A stretch of 64,000 bases of DNA from Symsagittifera roscoffensis. Lineage: Eukaryota > Xenacoelomorpha > Acoela > Convolutidae. Below the pieces are notes generated by a model that saw nothing but the letters and a program-made list of their open reading frames with translations, did no database searches and had not been told where the DNA came from. This document shows positions 24,301 to 36,300 of the stretch, piece by piece (within the stretch, counting starts at the first letter, position 1; every line of letters begins with the position of its first letter). The stretch covers positions 45,931,225 through 45,995,224 of the forward strand of contig NC_087066.1 in assembly GCF_963678635.1 (NCBI RefSeq), read 5' to 3'. A program made the position numbers and the translations under genes.

Positions 24301-27300
24301 GAGTTTGACGGTTCATTTGAATGACAGTGGTGTGAATGTTGGTTGTTGAACACTACATAATTAGCAGATATATTGCGTGAGGCCAAGTTCTATACTAAAA
24401 AAAACGTATAAACATTTCGCACTTTGTTTGACGATGGCGCAAAACGCAATGGATAACACCCGTCTGATGTTGAAATGATAGAATTCGACGATAGTTGATA
24501 GATTTAACATATTTAATTGTAAATAGTTGTTCCGACCGTTTTAATGGAGTGAGTTTAGTTTTTTTTCTCTCTTTTTTTTGTTTTTTTTTTCTCGCTCAAT
24601 CTGGTAATAAAAGTGAAGAAAATATCATAACAAAATTTTTCAGTCGTGATTGGAAGGACATAAACAAATTCAAAAAATATGTTCACAATCTCGAGAAAAA
24701 CCGATTTGATTTTTTTTGACTTTTAGTCTAAATTCGGGCAAATAAGGTGAGCGAGCAGACTTATTTTGCTTCTCAACCAAAAAATGTGCCACAAAAAATC
24801 ACCGCAATTGAGGGAATGATGTATAATATTGCCATTTCAATCGTGATTTGACCGACATTTGAAAAAATTTCCAGTAATAGAAAATAGGGTTTGAATTTTT
24901 TAAGTTTTAGACTAATATCGGGCAATCAAAGCAGGCGAGCAGATGTTTTTGAATGTTTAAGCCATGAAATATTAGTGAATTAATTTTTAAAACCAAATTA
25001 TGAATAAAACCTTCATAAAACTAAGACAATTTCTCCGAAAAGTATGAACAAAAACTTTTTTGCATGTTTTTTTATTTCATTTTTTTTGCAGTCGTTTTTC
25101 TACAAAAAGCGTTTCTTTATTTGCCTATTTTACTGTGACTGTCGAATAATGTTATATTTCTTTTTTATTCTAGGCTTTTTCATTAAATCACACTAAAAAA
25201 AACAACATTGATTTGAATAATTTTTATGCTTTTTAAAGAACATGGTCGGAACATTCTGTGCTAGTTGCACTGCATCCGGCTATCCTTGTTATAATTGTTT
25301 TTGTTTTAGGAGTAACTTGTGGACCTGGGGAGTTCAAGTGTTCGCCGAGAGAATGTATCAAGCAGTGAGGCGTTCCATTTGCAACACTAGAAACACTTCG
25401 ATTCCCATTTCAAATTTTACAATAACCGCCGGTTCAATAAAACGTTCAACGAAAAACCTCGCCAAAAGGTCGAAACAACAGGACTGTTTAAAACAAGGCG
25501 AAGCTCCAATTTTTCCAACTGCAATTAAATTTTCTTCTCTCCACAACAGACATTGGGGATGGATGACTTAGGGTGTTTTGAATAAAATATTTCTATCAAG
25601 TTTCCTAATAACTATCAGAATGGTTTGAGTGACATACTATTTTGAAGCCCTTTAGTTCTTTTAAAAAATGATTAAAACAAACGAGCAAAGTTTGTTAGAT
25701 GAAAATTGGTTAATAAAGCTGTGAAATTTAATTTAACTCAAGCAAAACAAAATTTTGAAGTCTCATTGGGCATTTTTTGTAAATAGAATGTTTGAGTAAT
25801 TTTTTTTCAAATCTTCCAAAAACAGGAAGAGCAATTTTTTTGAAAGCGTAGGTAAATATCTTCAATTACGCCTTGCTTACTCAAATTCAATGCTTTCGTC
25901 TAGTTTTCCGCCTTACATCATGCAAAAAATCATAATATTTTGGTCGAAAATCTCTAGAACTGTGGTCGGAGTTTTTCATTATTGTGGTCGGAGTTTTCGG
26001 TGTTATCCTTGATTTAAAAAGCAAGACAAATTTTGACTTTTTAACTATTCCTTTTTTGGTGTTAAAATGTTCATGTTCTGAGCTCAAATAAAAAAAAATA
26101 ATTTTGTTTGTGATCATTTTTGTAAAGTCATGGGAGTTTAAGGAATGCCAGTGTGGCCAATTTGAGACAATGAACGCGCGATACATTTTGCGTTTTAAAC
26201 GCGCAGGTGGAGATTTATTGCTCCAACTTTCGTGACGAAAGTATCAGAATATTGGTGCTCGGTGTGGGTTTTTTTTTTCTTCAGACAAATTTCTATTTTT
26301 TAACAGGCTATTTTTGACGGAGTTTATTCATATCATTCAAAAATAAAGTTTTGAATGATATAAAAAAATATCATGTGAAAATACATTTTACATGTGATCA
26401 TTTTTGTAAAGCCATGGGGGTTTACAGAATGCCCTTTTGGCCATTTTGAACGATTTGGGGCAATTAACGTGCGATATATTTTGCTCTGTTAACGCGTAAT
26501 CGGAGATTTAATCCGACTTAGAAATCATTCCAAACTGGTTGAAGGAAGCTTATTTGCCTGAAATGATTTGTTAGTAGGAGCGGAATCTTTCCCTTTCTCC
26601 TTTATATGCCGTTTGGGCGATGATTTTTCAAAAAAATCTCAAACTTAAATTAAAAAAAATCGTTTTATATTATTGTACCTAAAATTTTTTATGTTATTGC
26701 TGCTTCATAAACCTTAAAAGGCAGTCGGAACATTCAAGGCTTCACACTGATACGAGCAGTCTTTTATACCTTTTAAGAATCGTTCCAAATTGAACTGAGG
26801 TATGCTATCTGTACTATTTAAAACTTCAGTTTAGGCGAAAGATACTTTCTGCAATTTGCATAGCGTGGGGGGATAATTTTCAAAAAATAAACTCGAAAAT
26901 TTTTTTTTGAATGTTTTGATTTCGTTTGAAAATTTTAAATGCAAACACTACTCCATAGAACTTAAAAGGCATTCGAAACATTCAGGGCTTCGTCCTGATA
27001 CGAGCAGTCTTGTTTTTCTTTGCTTCAAAATCCGATTTAGAATGTTTTTAGATTGATGTTTTTTAAGAATTTAATTTTCAAAGCTCGTTTAATGCTCTTA
27101 GTTTTTAAGGCTCGTTTTAGAGAATTTAAACGCTCTTTTTGATTAAAACAAAAAATCGAAGTGTTTCTTACAAGAAGAGAAGGTGGAGGTATGTAAAAAG
27201 TTCTGCAAAATCTAAATGCAGATCATCAGAGTTGTTCTCATTGGAGAGCTCAATAGCGTTTATTTTGGTTCATGACAGAGTTGAAACTTAAAACTAATTG

Positions 27301-30300
27301 TTTCATGGTTCTTTCAGTTGAGTGCGACGGAATCCGAAACTGCAGGACTTCGAACAGGGATGAATCACCCTCTCTCTGCTTCTTCACCTCAGATAATAAC
27401 TCTGCAGAAATGTGATGGAAAACCAGAGAGAGGAAGATCAAATGCACAATTGAAAGCAGAAAACAAAACAAAACAGATTAACTGCGAAAAAATATTTTGG
27501 CCCCCTCGTGTTAATTGACCCTGTGACAAATCTAATAGACAGTCAATCGAAACTGTGATGAAAAAGGCAATGAGGAAATAACTTAATAAATATCATTGTT
27601 TCGAGTAGCCAGTGATTTGAGGGGAGCGTTCGTTGTCCCTCTCAAGTGGGGGATCTAAAATTTTCTCGAGAGGTGGGGGGTTTCAAAAAAAATCGAAAGC
27701 TTTGTTCGATCCCCTGCCATGGCAAGAGTAGTGTGTAAGGACACGAGCTCTTGATTGATGTCTAGCTTGGGTCTACTACAGCCTGACCAATTTCGTGCCA
27801 ATAATGGTATCACGTAAAAATCCCTGCACAAAAACGAAAATTTTCAAACAAAATTTCATACTAACAAATTGTGTGGCAAGCATTTTTAGATGAGTTCAGT
27901 ACAAATTACAGGCAAAAACAGATTTTGAGGGAAACAAATCTTTCTTAGCCGAGAAATAAATTCAATACTGAAGCAAACATTAGTGTTTTTTCAAATCTGC
28001 AAACTTATCAGTCGAGCCAATATTTTCTAGCATAAAGTTTTTTAGCGTATTCCAAAAGCTACAATTTTTGTTATAATTCCCTTTGAAATTCAATATTTTA
28101 GCTTGAAAAAGGGCGAATCTCAATATGAGGTATGCCTTTGAGGATAACCCAACTCAAGCTGTTGGTTTTCTTACTGTAGAAATTCTTTGGTTATTGTTTC
28201 GACTTTTGAAGAAAGTAACGGACTATTAATGCTCGGGTGCTTTTTTTTCTCCAGACAAGTTATCGTCGAAAAAGTATTTTTGTCTTAATCCTAAATTTAA
28301 ATAGATATATCACTTGTGATTGAATTTTGTAAATATATGGGGGTTTAAAGATTGCCATTTCAGTCAAATTTGGTCTAAAAAGCGTGCTATATATTTATGT
28401 TAATAACGCGTAAGCGCAGATTTAATTCTTCCGACTTTCGAAGAAAACGAAAGATTTATGTTTAGTGTGTTTTTTATTGAGCCATTTTTCGACCATCGAA
28501 ATAATAATTTTTAACAAAAAATTTTATACGCTATTGAAGGTATCGACTCCCTGAAATAAAATCTTTGAAAAAAAAAAACATTTTACTTCCAACTATTTTT
28601 TGCAGAGTTATGGGAGTTTCAAAACTGCCAATTTGGGCAGGCTCTGGGCTAATTCAAGATTTTATTGATAATACTGAAAGCGTACCACGAAAGCGCATGG
28701 CGATTCATCCCGCACACCAAATCGTTCCAAATTGAATTGAGGCTTGCTAATCGGTCGTAGTATTTTCGCACGACTCAAATTTTGTTACTTGATCTTTGAT
28801 ATTGTCCAAAAATTATAGTTTATTAAAAACTGTTCGATATGGATTAAGGGGCAGTAAGACATTCAGGGATTTGACCTGCATACGAGCAGTCTTGTTGTTG
28901 TAGAACACGTTCCCTATTGAATTGAGGCATGTTGTTTGGTCTATTTGATAGTTTCTTACCGCGAACCATATCATTTTGTACTCTAGGTAGCGTGTGGGTT
29001 TTTTTGATAAATTTTATATTTTAAAAGTTCTAACTAACACTTAACCGACAGTTGAAACGCAAAACCCAAACAGCGTATCCAATATTCATTTATTGAAAAA
29101 AGGCTAGTTTCGGTATGGAAGAAATATTAGTCATAAATTTCACAATTTGAAGAAAAAAAAACAGTTTTTGTGTTTCATGCACCTTTTTAGAGGTATGAAA
29201 ATTTTGTACCAAAGTATGAAATTCTATGACAAATTTTTTTCTCGGCGTGAGTGCAAAATAGATTATAAGGTTCTTTTTTCAATCATTTCTGCTGTACCAA
29301 CCATCCTATTGACTTGTACATCTCCCGTCTTATTTTTTTTCCACTCAAGGAATAGAGCCAAATTTTTTTCTGAAGTGATAAAATTCGGGTCAAGATGTTC
29401 GGTTTATGTCTGGTTTTTCTCGATCAAAAAGCGGGATGTCTCGACTTTCTGACCAAATTTTACTATTTTTTGACTAATCGACCGAACTTTGGTATGTTTC
29501 AACTTTCTCAACCAAATTTCGGTACTTTTTGACTTTCTCGACCAAATATTGGTATGTTTCGACTTTCTCGACCAAACAAAAAAGTGTTCGACCTTGTTTA
29601 TTCCAGTTCAGATATGTTTCGACTTTTTTGGCCAAAATTCTATATGTTTCGGCTTCGCGACTTTCTCGACCAACAATTTTTTTTAAAAAATTTGAAAATT
29701 TGTTTGTTCGACCCTGCATAGATACGTTTCAATTTTCTTGATCAAAAATTGATAAGTTTCGAGTTTCTCGACTGTCTCGATCGCCATTTTTTCTAAAATT
29801 TTTCGACCGCGCATAGATAAGAAAAAATTTTCCAAAACTTACTTGATCCATTATGATCGATTGAAATCCGTTTATGTTTTCAACATAATCGACTTTTTTT
29901 GTTGGTTTTGATTCTACTTATTGTAGTTCTCTTAAAGTTTCTTAAAACTCTTTTTGTTTGATCCCGCATAGATATGTTTGATTTTATCAACCAAAATCGG
30001 GTATGTTTTGACTGTGCTCTACTCATGTTTCCACCATGTTCAACCTATGTTTCGAATCCACTCGACCTAAATTTCGACTTTCTCGACCGAAATTGGGTAT
30101 GTTTCGACTTTCTCGACGTATAATTCGACTTGCTCGACCAAAATTGGGTATGTTTCGACTTTTTCGACCTATGTTTTGATTTTCTCGACCGAAATCGGGT
30201 TTGTTTCGACTTTGTGCTCGACTTAAGATTTCAGTCGCAAAATTGCACTTGCTCGACTTTCAAAATCGAAACATAAGTCGAGCACCTCGACCGTGGTAAA

Positions 30301-33300
30301 CAACCAATACTGCATTTATACTACTACGGGAAGTCTTACTGCATCTGGACGACGTTATTAGAGACAACCACAGATAAATTACTTGAAAAACGATTGTTTT
30401 TGTTCTCATTTTGCTACGAAAGTAAGAGAATAGGTAAATCTACTTAACAATCTCCCCCTATGGTATATACTATATGATGCATGCGTGTATGTGTAGTCTT
30501 AAAAGGTCTATGGTGTGTAGATGTCATACCGCAGAGACGTTTAAGCGGGGGGGGGGGGGGGGGGAGGGTTCTATATCGGATAGGGGATCTACGTGTATGG
30601 GTACTGTACCTTTTCGGTGTTCTCGTGTAGCTCTTGTCTCTGCAGTTGAGTTTTCTCGTGCTCCTCCACAGCAGACTGGACGGCATCCCTCAATTTGGCC
30701 ACCTGTTCCAACTCCCCATTCAAACTCACTGCCAAATCACTCTTCTCCAGTAACAATTTCTCCAGTCTACAATCGCAACACACAACACAGTATGAATAGA
30801 TTGAGTGAACAAACATCCAATTCCCGTTTATATATAAAAAAAAACTTCGAATAAAAAACAGCTGGAAAAAAGTGCAACAGCCAATTTGGTCGGAATCTTT
30901 GGCGAGCTAGAGCTAATCGCTACCATTTTCATCGGGTTTGCCAGCGGTAGAAGAAATTTGTGAGAAATTGGCTTAATTAGTTGTGCATTTAGAAAGAAAG
31001 CAGCCACTCATTTGCAAGGGGTGACTTAGGCGGTTGGGGCAAATCTTTTCATTCCTTGAAAAAACGATTCAATTGCCACAGAAGGTGGTAACTATTTTGG
31101 TTACAGTTTGGTCCCTTTTAGAACTTTTTTCAAAAAGCTTTGGCTGAAAACTGGCATAAATTGGCACCTTTAAAAATTTTGAAGACTGGTCAGAAAAAAA
31201 TAGACGTATTGAAATAGTACCAAGAAGCTCTCTAGGCAATGAGAATCTCGTGTCACTGTTTGGCTGAGGTAAGAAAAGCGTGAAATACCCCCTCCCAATC
31301 TCAACCCCTACACCCTACCTCGCCTCGGCTCTTTGTCCTCCCCTTGCGAATTTTTACTAGTAGAATTATTGGTCGCGTTATCTGATTGCTATGGAAATTG
31401 ACATGCGGAATAACTAAGCCATAAGAGACATATTTGGTCTTCATACTTAACCTTGTTAAATCACTAGTTACACCATAAAATTGACGATCATGCAGTGAAG
31501 GGGGGAGACATCGTCCTTCCATAAAATTGCACTTTGTATGGTATATAATGGCGTGAGGGTTGTTGTTAGGTTAACAAGAATATTGAAATGATAAAAAAAA
31601 AGTTTCGAGAATTTACTGTGGCTGTGTGTGGTGTGTGGTGGCGATATTGCTGTCCAACTGGCGTCCCAGTGCCTCGATGTCCCCCCTCAGAGCCCCAATC
31701 TCCCTTTTCTTCTCCCCCTCCACACTCTGTGCTTTCAAAACCTCCGTCAGACTATCCTCCACATTCTGCGTCAAACAACAACATTCATTAGCAATGAAAA
31801 ACAAACAACACAAACAACCATTAAAAACAAGAGAAAAAGGTTTAATTATATCCCACTTCGAGAACTTCATTTCGTTGTTTTGTTATAGTTCAGCGAATGA
31901 TTGGGCTATGCTGTTCCATGTCAAGTCGTGTCCCCAGTGTTCTCGGGATGCAAATTACTTTACTCGTGTTTTAATTTCTTGCACTCAGTTTGTAAGATCC
32001 TTGTAAGATATGCACTCATTTTTGCTAGGTTTGCATTTTTTCACAAGATTCTTGTAAGGTTTGCAACATTTTCTTGAGGTTTGCATTCCAGGTACACTGG
32101 GAGCGTTACCTGTTTGAGTGTGATGATGTTTTGCTCGCTGTCTGTCATGATGCGTTTTGCATAGGGCAGTTTGGCGTCATTGGCCAGAATCTCCGCTTGC
32201 AGCTGTCGATTGTTGGCGTCAATGCGTCTGCCAGAGTCCTCCGATTTGCGCAGTTGTTCCAGCAGGGCCCTGTACTCCAGCATGAACACATTCAACTCAT
32301 CACTCCTACCACACTCCCTTTCAATCTAAAAGGAACCAAGGAAATTTAGAAAGCAAGAAAGCTCAGTTGCAGACACCCCCCCCCCCCCAAATAGTGTCAG
32401 CATAAGGCAAACATATAATAAGCTATTGTTCTTATTTCTCTGAACAAATTGAGAAGCAACAATGGCTCAGAGTGAGTTTTTCGGCAATAACTCAAATACC
32501 CTAAAGCGTACGGCTATGCGCTGAATCATTAACTAACCCAAACTTAGGATATATAAATTGCCATTAAAATTTATTCATTTCTTTTTTACGAACTTCTTTG
32601 TTTGATGGAATACTACTTTTCCCATAATCAGTTCACAGAATTCTACAAAAATTTTAAACTTCAAGATTATTTTTGTTCCGACTTTTGTAACGAAAGTAAC
32701 GGAATATTTGTGCTCGGGGTGAGTTTTTTTTCTCAGACAAATTTCGACTTTTTACCCAGCCATTTTTGACGGAATTTTTTTAAATCATTCAAAAGGTTTT
32801 GTTGTCCTGAGCTTAAATTTGAAAGGATATTTCACCTGTGATCATTTTTTGTAAAGTTATGGGGGTTTAAAGATTGCCATTTTGGCCAATTTGGGACAAT
32901 TAACGCGCAATATATTTCGTGCTGTTAACGCATAAGCGGAGATTTAATCCGTCTTAGAAATCGTTCCAAGTTGGTTGAAAGAAGCTTATTTGCCATAAGT
33001 GATTTTATGGCAAAGAGCTAAATTTACAAGGAACAAAATTTATTCTTTTGTACTTAATATGGCGTGTGGGGGGATGCTTTTTTATGAAAAATTTCAAATT
33101 TAGAAAATTTTTTTTGTTCTTTTTTGTTTTATTTCATTTATTTTTTTAAAATTATTACTGCTCCATAGACCTTAAAAGGCAGTTGGAACATTCAGGGTTT
33201 CGTCCCGATACGAGCAGACTTGTTGTTCCGACTTTCGATACGAAAGTAACGGAATATTTGTGCTCGGGGTGGGTTTTTTTTTCTTCAGACAAATTTCGAC

Positions 33301-36300
33301 TTTTTAACTTGCCCTTTTTGACGGAATTTTCTTATATCATTCAAAAGGTATTGCTGCCTTGAGCTCAAACTTGAAAAGATATTTCACCTGTGATTTTTTT
33401 CGTAAAATTATGGGGGTTTAAAGATTGCCATTTTGGCCAATTTGGGACAATTAACGCGCGATATATTTCGCACTATTAACGCGTAAGCGGAGAGTTAATC
33501 CGTCTTAAAATCGTTCCAAATTGGTTAAAAGAAGCTTTATTGCCATAATTGATTGGTTACAAGGAGCTAAATCTATCTTTTTGTACTTTACATGGCGTGT
33601 GGGGGGATGATTTTCATTAAAAAATTTTAAATTTTTTATTACATTTAATTTTTTAATGTTATTACTGCTCCATAAAACCTTAAAAGGCAGTCGGAACATT
33701 CAGGGCTTCGCCCTGATACGAGCAGTCTTGTTTTATCTGTGATCGTTTTTGGTAAAGTTATGGGGGTTTAAAGATTTCCATTTTGGCCAATTTAGGACAA
33801 CTAACGCGCGATATATTTCGCGCTATTAACGCGTAAGGGGAGCTTTAATCTGTCTTAGAAATTGTTCCAAATGGTTGAAGGAAGCTTATTTGCCATAATT
33901 GGTTTGTTAATAGGAGCGAATGTATCACATTAAATCTCAAGTTTTAGAAATCTCAAGTAGTAATAAAATGCGTGTGGCGGGATGATTTTCACAAAAAAAT
34001 CTCATATTTTAGAAAAAAAAGTTCATTTTATTTTATTACATTTAGCTTTTTTATGTTATTACTATGCTCCAATAACCTTAAAAGACAGCCAGAACATTCA
34101 GGGCTTCGCCCTGATACGAGCAGTCTTGTTCAATTTTATTACCGAAAGGATTGCATAAATTTCAGTGTTTTTTATTTGTTGTTTTTCTCGCAACGCATGG
34201 TAACGAACTTTAATTGACTCTATAAATAATCGAAAAAATTGATGATGTTGTGCTAGCTTTCCTTGGGTACAATGGAGTTATCGAAAAGCGACAAATTGTT
34301 GATAAAAGATTATGATTTACAATTGCCCGGGTTAACCTACACAAACCGAAAATGCTTATTTTACATTTCCCCACACTGAAAATGCTTATCATACAATTCC
34401 CTACATCAAACGTATGGAAAAATGCTAATCATGCAATTTTCATACAATTTCAAAAAACCATTGAAAAAAGATTCGAACTAGTTTCTGCGGCTATTTGAAC
34501 CAAATAAAACAGCCTGGTAGTCATGCTGTAGGTCTATGTGCAGGATCGATTTGCTGGGAAACCGTTCGCAGTTGAAGCTAGAGATAGAGTTTTAACCAAG
34601 AAAAAACGATTTATCAACTTTACTGTTCATCGCGTGAATAGCTTCCCTATGCGCATATCAAAAAATTTATTTTCATTAACTTAATGCAATTATTCAACCA
34701 CGTGTAAGTTACTCACCAAAAACTGTAAGTTTTTTCATATTTTGACGGTTCTTAAAACCTTTGTTCTGATAATTTAAGTGAATTATATTAAACTTTAGTT
34801 CATATTGTGCACTAGATTATTGCTCCACACAGTGAAAATGGGGAAATACATTGTATTTGGGTTTTTATTTCCCCGCAAAATTATTTGCCATTAGAACTAA
34901 ATAGTCAAGTGATATATCATAATCAGCCCCTTATAAACTGTGCTTCTATTGATGTATAAACTTATTCAAGGCTTTTCAGTGTTGAGAAAAAGCGTTCTGA
35001 ACACTTTCAACTATCAGGTCAATTTAGTGAAGATAACGCATCGTTTGCGGTCAATTCTTCAAGACTGCCCACAATTGCAGAGACTCAAAAAACAATTTCC
35101 ACTTTGATTGAATTGTTAATTAAAAACAGCGCCTCCTCGCATTTCCTACAAAATGTAACAATTGGAGAAGGAAAAACAAAATAAAATCAGTTCTGAGCAC
35201 CAAACTAATGTCCCTCCAATCTTTTTTTTTTCACCAATTAACCGCCCATTCAAAATTCAAAAAGGTTACAAGTAATTTGATTACAAAAAAGCCTTTTCAA
35301 TTAGTTTTTTATTCAGCAATTTTTAACCGGATCTTTTTATAATACATGCACCAAAAATGGCTCGCCAATGTGAAAATACTTGTCATGTAGTTTCAATATG
35401 TCGAAAAGAAGTCTTTGTCTAATAGTTTCTATACAATTTCAATACTTTTTGTTTATAAAAAAATTGCTACGATTTTCATAACTTCATAAATGGTATCCAT
35501 GAAAACTTAATCATAGCATTATTAAGCTGGGTTCATAACCAGAAAAACTTGACACGTTTCTGATTAATCAATAACCACGATTCATTACAATACAAGTTCA
35601 TTTCAAACACAATCGTAGTTGCATGCAGTTAATATGGATTGCAAAGAAAAAATAAAATAGTTTTCAGGTATATGCAAACAAATACACTTGGGTTCTTAGT
35701 TTGTGTTCGCAATTTGTTTGGCTTCTTACACTTTCAGCATGTGTTTTTGGAGAAAGTTTAAGGTTTCATCTTTTTCAACTTTTGGTGATTTGTAAAACAC
35801 AAATAATATCAATTTTTCTCCCACTCTCAACATTTTTACCGATGAAATTTGTAAAGGATGGTTTGTAGTCCTCTTTATGATTTGATTTTTCTGCTGTTTT
35901 ATGAATTATATTCGTACGCCCCCTCCTCAATTTGCTCGATTGTATGCATTTACTTTTTGATATCCAGTTTGAACTAACGCATTTGCATTTGTATTTTCAT
36001 TGCATCATGTCTCTTTTAATGCTATTGCTACAGGTTTGCTTCCAGTTCTGAAAGAAAAACTTCCAGCTTACTAAATTTTTGTTTAGTGATCTAATATTTT
36101 GGGACATAATTTTTTTTTTGAAGTAATCATTTCGTTTTGTACGAACTGTGATTTCTGGTTCTTTTTTATTATTCTCTATTTGAAATGAGAAGAAAGAAAC
36201 ATGTGTTTGATATAATTCTTTCTTGCTATCAATTTTCACAATATTTTTTTCCTTATTTTCTTTCACTCCCTTTTGTCGTTTTTGTGTGTTTTGTATAGAA

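Larger units (their letters stand above)
17244..27348. other. Large CFAP58-like intron (about 10 kb) with a nested gene
   Basis: Contents in order: a G run (about 17288-17298); a degenerate R1 fragment (18071-18214); a 103-bp satellite array (19195-20610); two related stretches near 20850-20960 and 21390-21495 sharing ATAATGGCTCTT and TCGCTTTTGATT; the plus-strand secreted-peptide gene (22023-22678); R3 repeats (22975-23400 and 23815-24095); an R2 element (24527-25290); and R1 elements (26219-27012). The remainder is A+T-rich with nothing recognised. Confidence 0.65.
27400..30609. other. CFAP58-like introns around the tentative exon 6
   Basis: It holds an R3 fragment (about 27610-27720), three successive R1 elements or fragments (28194-29060), a degenerate 30-bp tandem repeat (29400-30290) and an 18-G run (30547-30564). 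No further exon was recognised. Confidence 0.6.

Noticed and set aside
27250-27471. 73-codon minus-strand frame with an apparent signal peptide
   Set aside because: It begins with TTG, has no ATG before the hydrophobic part and an in-frame stop just upstream. The hydrophobic residues come from the pyrimidine tract of a splice acceptor.
29474-29719. Open frame with repeated LVEKVETYQ
   Set aside because: Explained by the 30-bp tandem repeat whose period is a multiple of three.
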